Positions 8,744 through 17,190 of a stretch of DNA of 26,571 nt are shown in pieces. The stretch covers positions 1 through 26,571 of the forward strand of contig CALAYL010000078.1 of NCBI GenBank assembly GCA_937894725.1, given 5' to 3'. Position numbers and translations under genes: made by a program. Source of the DNA: an uncultured Bacteroidota bacterium. Its GTDB lineage: Bacteria > Bacteroidota > Bacteroidia > Chitinophagales > LD1. The notes under the pieces were generated by a model. That model ran no database searches and was not told the origin of the DNA. It saw only the letters and a program-made list of their open reading frames with translations. The number at the start of each line of letters is the position of its first letter. Position 1 is the stretch's first letter.

Positions 8744-9193
8744 ATGTCAGAAACCAATACAAACGATACGCTAAGAAAACCTGGAGAAATGTTTACAGGC
8801 TCGATATTAAAAAAGCTTTCTCCTCATATTCAATTCGTGTTTTCAATAGTGCTCAGTTTGTTACTAATTTTTGTATCGCGTTATTTGCTCAAATCTGAAG
8901 AGCTTGCAATGTATAGTGCAAGTTTTGGTGTGATTTTCTTCGTGCTGTTTAATCCTTGGTTGCAATTGCTTACTGAGGAAAATTCACACTATTTTTGGTA
9001 TTCCCTATTATATTATTTTATTATCGCCATAGTTATGTACGGACTTATCTATCTATGGTTTGATAAGTCAGTTGTCAATTCTATGGAGGTTAGGGTTACG
9101 CTCATCACCTCTACTTTTTATATATTTATTGCATACGGTATTATGTCTTCTATCAAATATTTGTTTGTAGATAATAGTGGCGGGGGACTTTAG
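8744..9193 (+). CDS. Unrecognised four-helix integral membrane protein (second of a tandem pair)
   Basis: The 149-residue product has four predicted membrane helices at about 31-48, 54-69, 87-105 and 116-136, plus a 25-residue polar N-terminus longer than its neighbour's. With a constant offset of +10 it matches the preceding protein at P27, Q30, S45, N70, L73, E78, Y83, W85, S87, S109, E115, M134 and I137 (numbering of this protein). No enzyme or transporter signature is visible. The 50-nt gap from the first paralogue holds only A/T-rich sequence with short ATTTAC repeats. The stop overlaps the convergent NADH dehydrogenase stop by 4 nt (9190-9193), so no separate terminator fits between them. 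Confidence 0.78.
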   Translation: MSETNTNDTLRKPGEMFTGSILKKLSPHIQFVFSIVLSLLLIFVSRYLLKSEELAMYSASFGVIFFVLFNPWLQLLTEENSHYFWYSLLYYFIIAIVMYGLIYLWFDKSVVNSMEVRVTLITSTFYIFIAYGIMSSIKYLFVDNSGGGL

Positions 9194-10491
9194 TTTTTCT
9201 CTCTCGAAAATGGCCTTATAATCAATCGTATATTTCTATCGTAATTGATATAGTTCCATACCCAATTTACAAATACTACAACTCTATTTCTAAAGCCAAC
9301 GAGTTGCATAAGGTGTACGGCCATCCAAGCCATCCATCCAATCCATCCGCCAAACCTAATTTTGCCACTTTCTACCACAGCTCTATTGCGCCCTATTGTA
9401 GCCATGGAGCCTTTATCATGATATTTAAAAGTCCTCGATTCTTGATTTGCTAGTGTGTTCAAAATATGGTTAGCGACATATTTGCCTTGTTGTACAGCTA
9501 GTGGGGCTACCTGCGGATAGCCTCGCGGAAATTGATCGGTGGCGATGCAATTCAAATCACCAATAACATAAACCTCTTTTGCCGAATCGAGCTGACAATA
9601 CGCATTTGTATTTATTCTTTGTGAAGGAGTCAGTATCGAAGGGTCAATTCCTTCGGGCGGTAAACCTTTGACCCCTGCTGCCCAAATCATCGCAGCACAA
9701 GGAAGTGTAATGTCATTAGCCGTTTTTATAAGCTGGCCATCATAGCTCTGTACGCGAGTTTCAAGTAATATTTCTGCCCCTAGTTCATGTAAATATTGTT
9801 TTGCTTTTTCTTGATTGTCGATATGCATATTTTGTAGCACCTCTTTGCCCGACTCTATGAGCAATACCTTCATCTGGTTAAAATCTAGCTCAGGATAGTC
9901 GTGTGGCAGCACATGGTTTTTAAGTTCGCAAATAGCTCCCGCTAACTCGATACCCGTAGGCCCTCCGCCTACTATCGCAAAGGTCATCAATGCCTTTTTT
10001 AATGTAGGGTCTGTGGTGAGGGTAGCTTGCTCCAGGTTTTGCAAAAAGAGCGAGCGTAGATTTAATGCTTCTACTACCGATTTCATGGGCATAGCATTTT
10101 TTTCTAGCATGGTATTGCCAAAAAAATTGGTAGTAGCTCCCGTGGCGATGATTAAAAAGTCGTATGAATAGTCTCCCAAAACGGTATGAATTGTTTTGAC
10201 AGTGGGGTCAACTTTAATGACCTCAGTCCACCTAAAAAAAACATCATTTTTCTTTGCAAAAATCTTGCGAATAGGATAAGCTATCGAGTCTGCTTCTAAT
10301 CCAGCTGAGGCTACTTGATAGAGTAGTGGTTGAAAGCTGTGATAATTATTTTTGTCAAATACCACTACTTGTAAGCCTTTTCCTGCCAAAGCCTGAGCTG
10401 CAGCTAGCCCCCCAAATCCACAGCCCACAATCGCTATACGTGGGGCAGTAGTGTTTGGTAGATTGAGTAAAAGGGAACTATTATTAGACAT
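9190..10491 (-). CDS. Type II NADH:quinone oxidoreductase (NDH-2)
   Basis: This is a single-polypeptide flavoprotein of 433 residues from the ATG at 10491. An in-frame TTG at 10515 would add 8 residues, but it lies inside the previous gene, and the ATG 1 nt after that gene's TGA is the natural coupled start. The FAD-binding motif VGCGFGG is at 22-28, an ATG motif (LIIATGA) near 116-118, the NADH-binding motif VGGGPTG at about 174-180, and the second FAD contact in YVIGD near 300. The C-terminal part is rich in Trp and hydrophobic residues (about 380-420) and ends in basic residues, matching the amphipathic membrane anchor of NDH-2. It passes electrons from NADH to menaquinone without pumping protons. 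It is the last gene of the mlaD / ostA-like operon, an unusual functional mix. Confidence 0.92.
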   Translation of the reverse strand: MSNNSSLLLNLPNTTAPRIAIVGCGFGGLAAAQALAGKGLQVVVFDKNNYHSFQPLLYQVASAGLEADSIAYPIRKIFAKKNDVFFRWTEVIKVDPTVKTIHTVLGDYSYDFLIIATGATTNFFGNTMLEKNAMPMKSVVEALNLRSLFLQNLEQATLTTDPTLKKALMTFAIVGGGPTGIELAGAICELKNHVLPHDYPELDFNQMKVLLIESGKEVLQNMHIDNQEKAKQYLHELGAEILLETRVQSYDGQLIKTANDITLPCAAMIWAAGVKGLPPEGIDPSILTPSQRINTNAYCQLDSAKEVYVIGDLNCIATDQFPRGYPQVAPLAVQQGKYVANHILNTLANQESRTFKYHDKGSMATIGRNRAVVESGKIRFGGWIGWMAWMAVHLMQLVGFRNRVVVFVNWVWNYINYDRNIRLIIRPFSREKN

Positions 10492-10492
10492 A

Positions 10493-12007
10493 TCATTGTT
10501 TTTTTGGAGTGCCAAAAATAAGCTCTTCTCTTGATGCTGGTTTTCGGGCTATCAACCATCTGAAAAGGTCGAGTTTTTGATCTGTATCTGTGAGCATTTT
10601 TAGTGGTATAAAAACGGCATCAGGCTTTTCGATAAATACCACTTTTTGTATTTTCTTTTCACCAAAATACATAGCCATTCGTGCGCTAGTGGCTCTGTTA
10701 GCGCCTATGTATTTTTCTTTATCATCTTTGCCAAAATAGAGACTTTCCGCATTGCCTTCTACACGCATCCTGTCGAGCGAATTGTCTTTAAAATAGCCAT
10801 ATACGATACGACCTTGAATCTGATTGTAGTATTTTGATTCTGGAGAAACGATGAGCGCATGATAGAATAATGTGAGCATATCGGCTTTTTTATCTTTGAT
10901 GATAAGATGTATGCTATCTCCCGAAAGTTGTGTGCTATCTGACCACAATATAGGGTCTTTATAAAATCTAAAAGTTGAATCCTTCATAGAGTAAAACAGC
11001 GAATCACACACTCCCTGCATAGAGCGCATAAAAATTTTAGTGTGGTGATAAACTGAAAATTCTTTTGTACTATCAGTAGCTGAATGTTCTTGAGAGTAGA
11101 GTGTATCGCCAGCTATAAAAAGCGAGTCATCGTCCATCTTGTAAATAGCAAAGGCGTTTTGATAGGCGTACATCTTTTTTTGCTCATCGTAGTAGTCGCC
11201 TCTTTTGGCATGAATCTCTATACCCATAGTGCTATCTATCCATACAAATCCATTAAAGGCATTGCCCGCAAATCTACCTCTATCGTAGTAAAGGCTATCG
11301 GTTTTGAGCTGTTGCGTACCATTAAGTATTTCGGTTTTTTTTCCAAAAGAAGCAATATTGCTTTTTGTATCAAACCAGCCATTGTTGCAGTGTATTTCAC
11401 TTTCGTCATTATAGATAATCGTATTGCCAAAAAAGGTAGTGAGATCAGTGTTTACATTGTATTTGAGGGTATCAGAAGTGAGTTTGTATTTTGGGTCGGT
11501 GATATCGACTTTACCATTAAAATAAACATCGCCCGAGTTGGTATAGTAATAGGCTGCTCGGCTTTTGATAACAGACTCTTCACGATAGACTCGACCGCCC
11601 ACTACATAATAGGCTATTTTGTCGCGCATGTTGTAAAAAAGCTCTTCGGTCACTATGCGTGCTTTGCCATCGGTAAGTACTACACTTTGGCGGAGGGTAG
11701 CCATTTTTGTAGGGCCATCATAATGCAAAAATCGAGCGTAAGTATGGGTCGTATCTTGTACGATATGTACGCTACCGAATGCATCGAATGTGTTGAGCTC
11801 TTTGTCTAGCAAGGCACTGTCGCAATACATCATCACATCTTCTTGGCGAAGTTGTACATAGCCTATAAGTTTGGTCAGTTTTTTGCCATTGACTTCAGAA
11901 AAACGAAGTAAGTCGGCATTAATAATTTCCACCTCTTTTTTGTCGTCTTGAGCAAAAACTAAAGAGGGTATAATGTAAAGAAATAGTATCGAAAAATATT
12001 TGTACAA
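10493..12007 (-). CDS. OstA-like (LptA-type) protein of lipopolysaccharide transport, TTG start
   Basis: The 504-residue product has a clear signal peptide (MYKYFSILFLYIIPSLVFA|Q, 19 residues). It then shows a long series of beta strands of the OstA/LptA jellyroll type: YVQLRQEDVMMYCDSALLD, VVLTDGKARIVTEELFYN and YFNGKVDITDPKYKLTSDTL all follow the repeating x-Y-C-D-S-A-x-L pattern. This long form (about 500 residues, against about 180 for E. coli LptA) is usual in Bacteroidota and is thought to bridge the periplasm to LptD. The start must be TTG: the only upstream in-frame codons run back to a TGA at about 12049-12047 with no ATG or GTG. The gene lies 74 nt after mlaD and its TGA is 1 nt from the ndh ATG, suggesting translational coupling. 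Confidence 0.86.
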   Translation of the reverse strand: MYKYFSILFLYIIPSLVFAQDDKKEVEIINADLLRFSEVNGKKLTKLIGYVQLRQEDVMMYCDSALLDKELNTFDAFGSVHIVQDTTHTYARFLHYDGPTKMATLRQSVVLTDGKARIVTEELFYNMRDKIAYYVVGGRVYREESVIKSRAAYYYTNSGDVYFNGKVDITDPKYKLTSDTLKYNVNTDLTTFFGNTIIYNDESEIHCNNGWFDTKSNIASFGKKTEILNGTQQLKTDSLYYDRGRFAGNAFNGFVWIDSTMGIEIHAKRGDYYDEQKKMYAYQNAFAIYKMDDDSLFIAGDTLYSQEHSATDSTKEFSVYHHTKIFMRSMQGVCDSLFYSMKDSTFRFYKDPILWSDSTQLSGDSIHLIIKDKKADMLTLFYHALIVSPESKYYNQIQGRIVYGYFKDNSLDRMRVEGNAESLYFGKDDKEKYIGANRATSARMAMYFGEKKIQKVVFIEKPDAVFIPLKMLTDTDQKLDLFRWLIARKPASREELIFGTPKKQ

Positions 12008-12081
12008 AGCGTTCTTGATTGTAAAATCAAATATACTAATTCAGCCAATGGAGTATAAAAAGAGACTGTTAATCCGTGTTA

Positions 12082-13077
12082 TTATTTCTTCTGTTGAGCT
12101 TTTAGTTTCTGTTTCTCCATTTTGGCCTTATACTTTTCATCACGCTTTTGTCCTCCAAAAATCGATACATTTACATAGCGATAAGGATTTGCTTTTACAT
12201 CTACAAGTAGTTTATCAAGATTTGCAGTAGCTGCCTCCAAATTTTCATACATCTTTTTGTCTTTCACGAGCTTACCGATGGTGCCTTCGCCTTTGTTTAT
12301 CTCAGCCAAAATGAGTTGCAATTCGGCTATAGCAATCTTTGCATTGTCGATAGTTTGCTTTATATCTGTTTCCTTTAGATTGTCCGAAAAGGTAGCTACA
12401 TTGTTTAGTAATCGATCGATATTAGCATTGTTTTTTTCAATGTTTGAAGTGATGGATTCTACATTTTTCAAACTCTTATCAAGTGAGCCAGATTTCAATG
12501 TGGCTTCTAGGTTTTGGGTAATGCCTGATATATTGGCAAGCGATGTGTTTAGTAGAGCTATGGTACTAGAAGGATTGTCTTTATTGAGGGCTATAGCTAC
12601 GCTATAGAGAACGGTATCGAGATTTTGTAGGGTGTGCGAAAGCTTGAGCATCAAAGGGTCTATAGCATCACCCACTGCGCCAAACAAATCTTTTTTGACT
12701 ACGCTTTGAAGCGTATCTCCGCTTTTTATATACGTAGTGCTTTTGCCTATTTGAATGCCTACTACTTTGCCCCCCATAAGGTCTGTAGATTGAATGCTAG
12801 CGCGCGAATCGGTAGGTATCGGAAAGTCGTTTTCAGAGAGCATTTCTATCACTACTTCTCCTGTTTTCGGATTGATAAACAAATCGCTCACTATCCCTAT
12901 CCGATAGCCGTTGATGAGTACAGGACTAGATTTATAGATACCATCGACTGCGCTATAAGTAGCGTAATAGCGATTTTTGGTAGAGAAAAGGTTTATACCT
13001 TTCAAAAAATAAAATCCTAAAATAAATATCACTATAGTGATGAATGCGAAAATACCGACCTTTACTTGATTTGTCAC
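12082..13077 (-). CDS. MlaD / MCE-family lipid transport protein, GTG start
   Basis: The 331-residue product has an N-terminal membrane anchor (about 8-26) after KVG, then an MCE domain (about 36-115: YSAVDGIYKSSPVLINGYRIG, quoted for its core VDGI...VLINGYRIG, then DLMGGKVVGIQIG). A long alpha-helical, coiled-coil-like region (about 140-300) is rich in Asn, Leu and Ser. It ends with NPYRYVNVSIFGG and a lysine-rich tail. MCE proteins carry phospholipids between the inner and outer membranes with the MlaE/MlaF ABC transporter, which is not encoded here. The start is GTG: an in-frame TAA lies five codons upstream with no ATG or TTG between. A consensus promoter just upstream supports this start. 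Family assignment is strong. Confidence 0.9.
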   Translation of the reverse strand: MTNQVKVGIFAFITIVIFILGFYFLKGINLFSTKNRYYATYSAVDGIYKSSPVLINGYRIGIVSDLFINPKTGEVVIEMLSENDFPIPTDSRASIQSTDLMGGKVVGIQIGKSTTYIKSGDTLQSVVKKDLFGAVGDAIDPLMLKLSHTLQNLDTVLYSVAIALNKDNPSSTIALLNTSLANISGITQNLEATLKSGSLDKSLKNVESITSNIEKNNANIDRLLNNVATFSDNLKETDIKQTIDNAKIAIAELQLILAEINKGEGTIGKLVKDKKMYENLEAATANLDKLLVDVKANPYRYVNVSIFGGQKRDEKYKAKMEKQKLKAQQKK

Positions 13078-13094
13078 GCTTGCGTTGTTTTAGT

Positions 13095-13125
13095 CAAAAA
13101 TAGGGAAATACGTAATAAATACAAC
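13095..13125 (-). promoter_or_regulatory. Bacteroidota-type promoter for mlaD - ostA-like - ndh
   Basis: On the - strand the -7 element TATTTTTG (13102-13095) matches TAnnTTTG exactly. A GTTG at 13125-13122 provides the -33 element with a 19-nt spacer. Transcription would begin near 13090, about 12 nt before the mlaD GTG. This sets the mlaD operon apart from the amidase gene upstream. Confidence 0.7.
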
Positions 13126-13142
13126 TCTATGTTGAAAATAGA

Positions 13143-14405
13143 TTAGTTAAGCAACTCAGCTAGTCGCTTATTGCTGACCCTTACTCCTCCTTCATAGGCA
13201 GTAATAAAAGCGCCAGGGTAACCCATTGTTCTGATTTGTTGGGCTGCGAGTTGGGCGGCATTTCGGTCACTAAAATCGCCAATCATAAATCGAATTATTT
13301 TATTCCCTAACTCTTCTATGAGGATAGTGCCAAATTTTGCTTCTATCTCTTTTCGGTTTTTAGGATAGGAGTTGCTTGCCATGAATTGCACTCTAAATGT
13401 AGCACTACTGCTTATCGCTTTTGCATTGTTTTCGGTATCTACTTGTGCTATTTTATCAATAGGTGTATATACGGGCAAAGACGGTTTGGATTCTTCTTTG
13501 GATGGCAGAGTAGGAGCAGGGGTATTTGTTGGAGTTTCTTCTTTTTCCTTTACTATTGTTTTGGGCTCTGCTACATCGTCCTTTCTTCCTTCAAGTTCGT
13601 TTTTGTATTTTGTAAAAGCATTCAATAGCGATTGAGCTACAAGTTGCTGTCCTTTTTCAGATGCCAAAAACGCTTCTTCAGCGAGGTTAGAAATAAATCC
13701 AATTTCAGTTAAAATGGAAGGCATTGATGTTTTGTACAAAACATAAAATCCAGCTTGTTTTACGCCTCTCGACTTGCGCTCTGTTACCGCTATTTGCTCA
13801 TCTTCTATGTGTGAAGCAATTTTTAAACTTTGGTCTAAGAAGGCGTTTTGTTTCATGCTCATGATGATGTGCCCTTCGGGAGAGTTGGGGTTAAAATCAT
13901 AGTTTTGAGCACCTCCCTCTTCGAGGTCTATTACCGCATTTTCGCGCTTTGCTACGGCTAAGTTCTCTTCGGTGCGATGTAGTCCTAGCGCATAAGTGCT
14001 AGAGCCAAAGGCTGAACGGTTTTCAGCAGCATTGAGATGGATACAAAAAAACAAATCGGCCTTTGCCTTATTAGCAATGTCTGCACGTTCATTTAAAGAA
14101 AGAAATTTATCTGTTTTTCGGGTATAAATAACTTTGATTTCTGGATATTTCTTTTCGACTAATGCACCAAACTTTAACGATACCGCTAGTGCTAAATTTG
14201 CCTCCTTATTGCCATGTGCTCCTATAGCCCCAGGGTCATGTCCGCCATGTCCCGCATCTATCACGATAGTTTTTAGTGCAGTACCTTGCTGAGCCTGCGC
14301 ATTAGATAAATAGCTAAATAAACCGCCTGCGCACACAATTATAGTGTATGCTAGCCGTTTAAAATAATTATTTTCGCACGTTTTCATTCTAAAATTTATA
14401 GTCAT
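13143..14405 (-). CDS. N-acetylmuramoyl-L-alanine amidase (Amidase_3) with C-terminal SPOR domain
   Basis: The 420-residue product has a signal peptide (cleavage near NAQA|QQ, residue 38) and an Amidase_3 domain (about 45-265). Zinc ligands are H53 in DAGHGG, E68 in NKEAN and H123 in CIHLNA, with catalytic E234 in LTEIGFIS, so it should be active. A Pro/Thr/Lys-rich linker (about 270-330) leads to an SPOR domain (about 335-410, starting FRVQFMASN), which in other proteins binds denuded septal peptidoglycan. The enzyme cleaves the MurNAc-L-Ala bond in the periplasm, probably in daughter-cell separation. An ATG six codons in (14387) is an alternative start that keeps an equally good signal peptide and leaves room for a leader after the TAACTTTG element at 14420-14413. 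Divergent from lptD. Confidence 0.93.
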   Translation of the reverse strand: MTINFRMKTCENNYFKRLAYTIIVCAGGLFSYLSNAQAQQGTALKTIVIDAGHGGHDPGAIGAHGNKEANLALAVSLKFGALVEKKYPEIKVIYTRKTDKFLSLNERADIANKAKADLFFCIHLNAAENRSAFGSSTYALGLHRTEENLAVAKRENAVIDLEEGGAQNYDFNPNSPEGHIIMSMKQNAFLDQSLKIASHIEDEQIAVTERKSRGVKQAGFYVLYKTSMPSILTEIGFISNLAEEAFLASEKGQQLVAQSLLNAFTKYKNELEGRKDDVAEPKTIVKEKEETPTNTPAPTLPSKEESKPSLPVYTPIDKIAQVDTENNAKAISSSATFRVQFMASNSYPKNRKEIEAKFGTILIEELGNKIIRFMIGDFSDRNAAQLAAQQIRTMGYPGAFITAYEGGVRVSNKRLAELLN

Positions 14406-14412
14406 TCGGTCT

Positions 14413-14420
14413 CAAAGTTA
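14413..14420 (-). promoter_or_regulatory. Possible -7 element for the amidase gene
   Basis: TAACTTTG on the - strand matches TAnnTTTG exactly, but no TTTG or TTG lies at the proper -33 distance. If used, transcription would begin near 14407, almost on the first ATG (14405). That would favour the ATG at 14387 as the real start. Confidence 0.35.
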
Positions 14421-14466
14421 CATAAGCTATTCGATTTCACGTAGGTGGATTATAACCATCTGCGTT

Positions 14467-17178
14467 GTGATACTGTCTATTTTTGTAGCTAATGCACATT
14501 CTTATAACGCACATTTGGCCTACATTCCACAGGCAGACAGTGTGAAAAATTCTAAAATGCGACTTGGAGGAGTGTCATCTACTACTGCCGCAAACTCCAA
14601 AGATTCTGTAAGTCATGGCGATGGTTTTGTTGAAATGGATAGCATAAGTGTGGTGAGTGATAGTCTTGCTACAAAAGTGGATTCTATTTCTCTTGAAACC
14701 AAAGATGATGGCGAAATCAAAGAAAAGATTTTTTATGTAGCCGAAGATTCTATTGTATATGATCTCAGCAATAAGATGATGTATCTCTACAATAAGGCCA
14801 AAATGACTTATGGGCAAACGGCACTGTCGGCCGATTCGGTAGATTTTGATTGGAATACATTTACTCTCTATGCCAATGGTGTGGTAGATGATAGCACGGG
14901 TGAAAAACGAGGTACGCCTGTTTTTAAAGATAATGATAAAGAATATCAAGCTGGGAGCATGGCTTACAATTTCAAAACTAAGCGTGGCAAAGTGTATGAG
15001 GTCTTTACACAAGAAGGTGAAGCTTATCTACAAAGCAAGGCCGTAAAAAGAAATGAAAATGAAGAATGGTTTGGTTTCAAAAACAAGTACACCACTTGCA
15101 ATCTTGAGCATCCCCATTATTATTTTAGTTCGAAACGCGTTAAAATGGTGCCAAATAAAGTGATAGTGACTGGCCCAGCAAATCTAGTAGTAGGAGATAT
15201 ACCTACCCCAATCTACATTCCATTTGGTATTTTTCCAGTGAAGCAAGGCAGACGCTCCGGACTCATATTTCCACAGTTTGGTGAAGATGCGCGTAATGGT
15301 TTTTTCTTTAAAGGTGGAGGCTATTATTGGGCTATAAACGACAATGTCTCACTTAAAGCAGTAGCAGATATTTATACCAATGGTACTTTTGGCTTACGCC
15401 CATCGATTAGCTTCAATAAATTATACAAATTTAATGGCAACATGTCGGTAGGGTGGATCAGAACTACTCCTTCAGATCCCGACTTGCCTAATGCAGCCGT
15501 GTCAAATGACTTTAATTTTTCTCTCAATTTTAATCTCGATTCAAGAGCGGCACCCACAAACACCTTTGCGGCATCTGTCAATTTCTTAACCAGCAATTTT
15601 TTGAAAGCAGAACGAAATACCACTACCGCTATTTTTAATACATCATTTAACTCAAATATCAACTATCAAAAGGTTTTCCCCAAAGCCCCATTCTTGAGCA
15701 TGTCACTTTCGTTAAGTCATGCCCAAAATATCGCTACCAAACAGTTTAATCTTACTTTTCCTGTTCTTCGATTCAATGTGTCTCGTGTGTCACCTTTCAA
15801 ATCTAAGGTCAATACTGGCAAGCCAAAGTGGTATGAAAACATTGGAATTACCTACAATTTTGAAGCGAAAAATGTGCTCAATACATTTGATACTATTTTG
15901 TTTAAAAGCGAAAGTTTAAAGCGAATGCGTTTTGGCATTCAACAAAACCTTAGTTTAGATGCGCCATTTACGCTATTTAAATATCTCAACGTTACTCCTG
16001 CATTTCGATATACAGAGCGTTGGTATTTTCAAAAAGAAAATAAAACTTGGGAAACTGACGATTTGACTGTTATCTATCCCAATGGAAATCAGGTGGTCGT
16101 TCCGGGAATGGCACAGTATATCAAGAATGATACAACCTATGGCTTTTATGGTGTACGTGACTTTGAAGCTAATATTACATTGAGTACAAAGCTTATCGGT
16201 ATTTACAATTTTAAGAGCAAGGCAATTAAAGGAATTCGCCATATTTTTACCCCACAAATAGCGGCTGCTTTTCATCCAGATTTTGGTTCAAATAAGTGGG
16301 GGTATTATCAATCTGTTCAACAACAATTTAGCAATACCGACCCACTTGTGTATTCACCTTATGCAATATCGAGCCAGCTCTATGGTTTGCCAGGTCAAGG
16401 TATGTTGGGTGCAGTTAATTTCAATCTTAATAACAACTTTGAGATGAAGGTTTATTCAAAAAAGGACAGCGCAAAGCATGAAAAAAAGATAGCCCCCCTA
16501 GAAAGGCTAAATATCAGTGGAGGTTATAATTTTGCTGCATTAAAAAACAAGCTCAACCCTTTTTTAATTAATGGGAATTTTCGTTTTTGGGACAACTTGG
16601 GTGGCGCATTCAATCTCGTTTTTGATCCTTATGCGCTCGATAGTTTAGGTCAAAGAACCAATACTTTTCAGTACAACAAAAACAAGCAACCGCTTCGTTT
16701 TCAGACAGGAAGTATAGCATTAAACGCACGATTTGCTGGCAAAGCAAAACAGAGTACTGCAGCCCAAAATCAGGGTTTTGTAAAAGGCGATTATGTATCG
16801 TACAATCCTTATTTGTATTACGACTTCAATATCCCTTGGTCAGTCAATGCCAATTACACGTTCAATGTTTCATCTACCGTAAATCAAAGTGGGAAAGATA
16901 CCATCATCGTCACACAAACTATTTATGGCGATATAGATTTCAACCTCACACCAAAATGGAAAATTGCAGTGAGTAGTGGGTTTGACTTTACGCGAAAGCA
17001 AGCTACACTGACAAATATCACCGTGATGCGCGATTTACACTGTTGGGAGCTCAATTTTAACTGGACAGCCTTCCCTGTGGCTAATCAACAATTTTTGATA
17101 GAGTTGAGAGTGAAAGCATCTATGCTCAAGGACCTGAAGCTGACACGTAGAAGAAACAACTTGGATAACAATTTTTAA
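14467..17178 (+). CDS. lptD: LptD, outer-membrane lipopolysaccharide assembly protein (start uncertain)
   Basis: The protein has at least 903 residues: a Ser/Asp-rich N-terminal stretch (to about 95), an OstA/LptA-like jellyroll (about 95-210), the conserved YTTCNLEHPHYYF region near 210-220, then the LptD barrel signature IPFGIFPVKQGRRSGLIFPQ near 257-276 and a long aromatic beta-barrel to the C-terminus. The product inserts lipopolysaccharide into the outer leaflet, receiving it from the OstA-like protein encoded divergently. The GTG at 14467 is the first ATG/GTG/TTG codon, but it cuts into the signal peptide. The open frame continues upstream to a TAA at 14365-14367. An ATT at 14434 would give M-S-R-R-W followed by a full hydrophobic core and VANA. 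I therefore suspect a non-AUG start. cinA follows 12 nt later. Confidence 0.9.
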   Translation: MILSIFVANAHSYNAHLAYIPQADSVKNSKMRLGGVSSTTAANSKDSVSHGDGFVEMDSISVVSDSLATKVDSISLETKDDGEIKEKIFYVAEDSIVYDLSNKMMYLYNKAKMTYGQTALSADSVDFDWNTFTLYANGVVDDSTGEKRGTPVFKDNDKEYQAGSMAYNFKTKRGKVYEVFTQEGEAYLQSKAVKRNENEEWFGFKNKYTTCNLEHPHYYFSSKRVKMVPNKVIVTGPANLVVGDIPTPIYIPFGIFPVKQGRRSGLIFPQFGEDARNGFFFKGGGYYWAINDNVSLKAVADIYTNGTFGLRPSISFNKLYKFNGNMSVGWIRTTPSDPDLPNAAVSNDFNFSLNFNLDSRAAPTNTFAASVNFLTSNFLKAERNTTTAIFNTSFNSNINYQKVFPKAPFLSMSLSLSHAQNIATKQFNLTFPVLRFNVSRVSPFKSKVNTGKPKWYENIGITYNFEAKNVLNTFDTILFKSESLKRMRFGIQQNLSLDAPFTLFKYLNVTPAFRYTERWYFQKENKTWETDDLTVIYPNGNQVVVPGMAQYIKNDTTYGFYGVRDFEANITLSTKLIGIYNFKSKAIKGIRHIFTPQIAAAFHPDFGSNKWGYYQSVQQQFSNTDPLVYSPYAISSQLYGLPGQGMLGAVNFNLNNNFEMKVYSKKDSAKHEKKIAPLERLNISGGYNFAALKNKLNPFLINGNFRFWDNLGGAFNLVFDPYALDSLGQRTNTFQYNKNKQPLRFQTGSIALNARFAGKAKQSTAAQNQGFVKGDYVSYNPYLYYDFNIPWSVNANYTFNVSSTVNQSGKDTIIVTQTIYGDIDFNLTPKWKIAVSSGFDFTRKQATLTNITVMRDLHCWELNFNWTAFPVANQQFLIELRVKASMLKDLKLTRRRNNLDNNF

Positions 17179-17190
17179 AATTTCTACAAT

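Noticed and set aside
10492..10515. TTG start for the NADH dehydrogenase
   Set aside because: It overlaps the upstream gene by 23 nt and adds a polar stretch; the ATG 1 nt after the upstream stop is a better coupled start.
11084..11809. Open reading frame of 241 codons on the + strand, antisense to the OstA-like gene
   Set aside because: It lies wholly inside a well-supported gene on the other strand, shows no known motif and its composition is that of a shadow frame.
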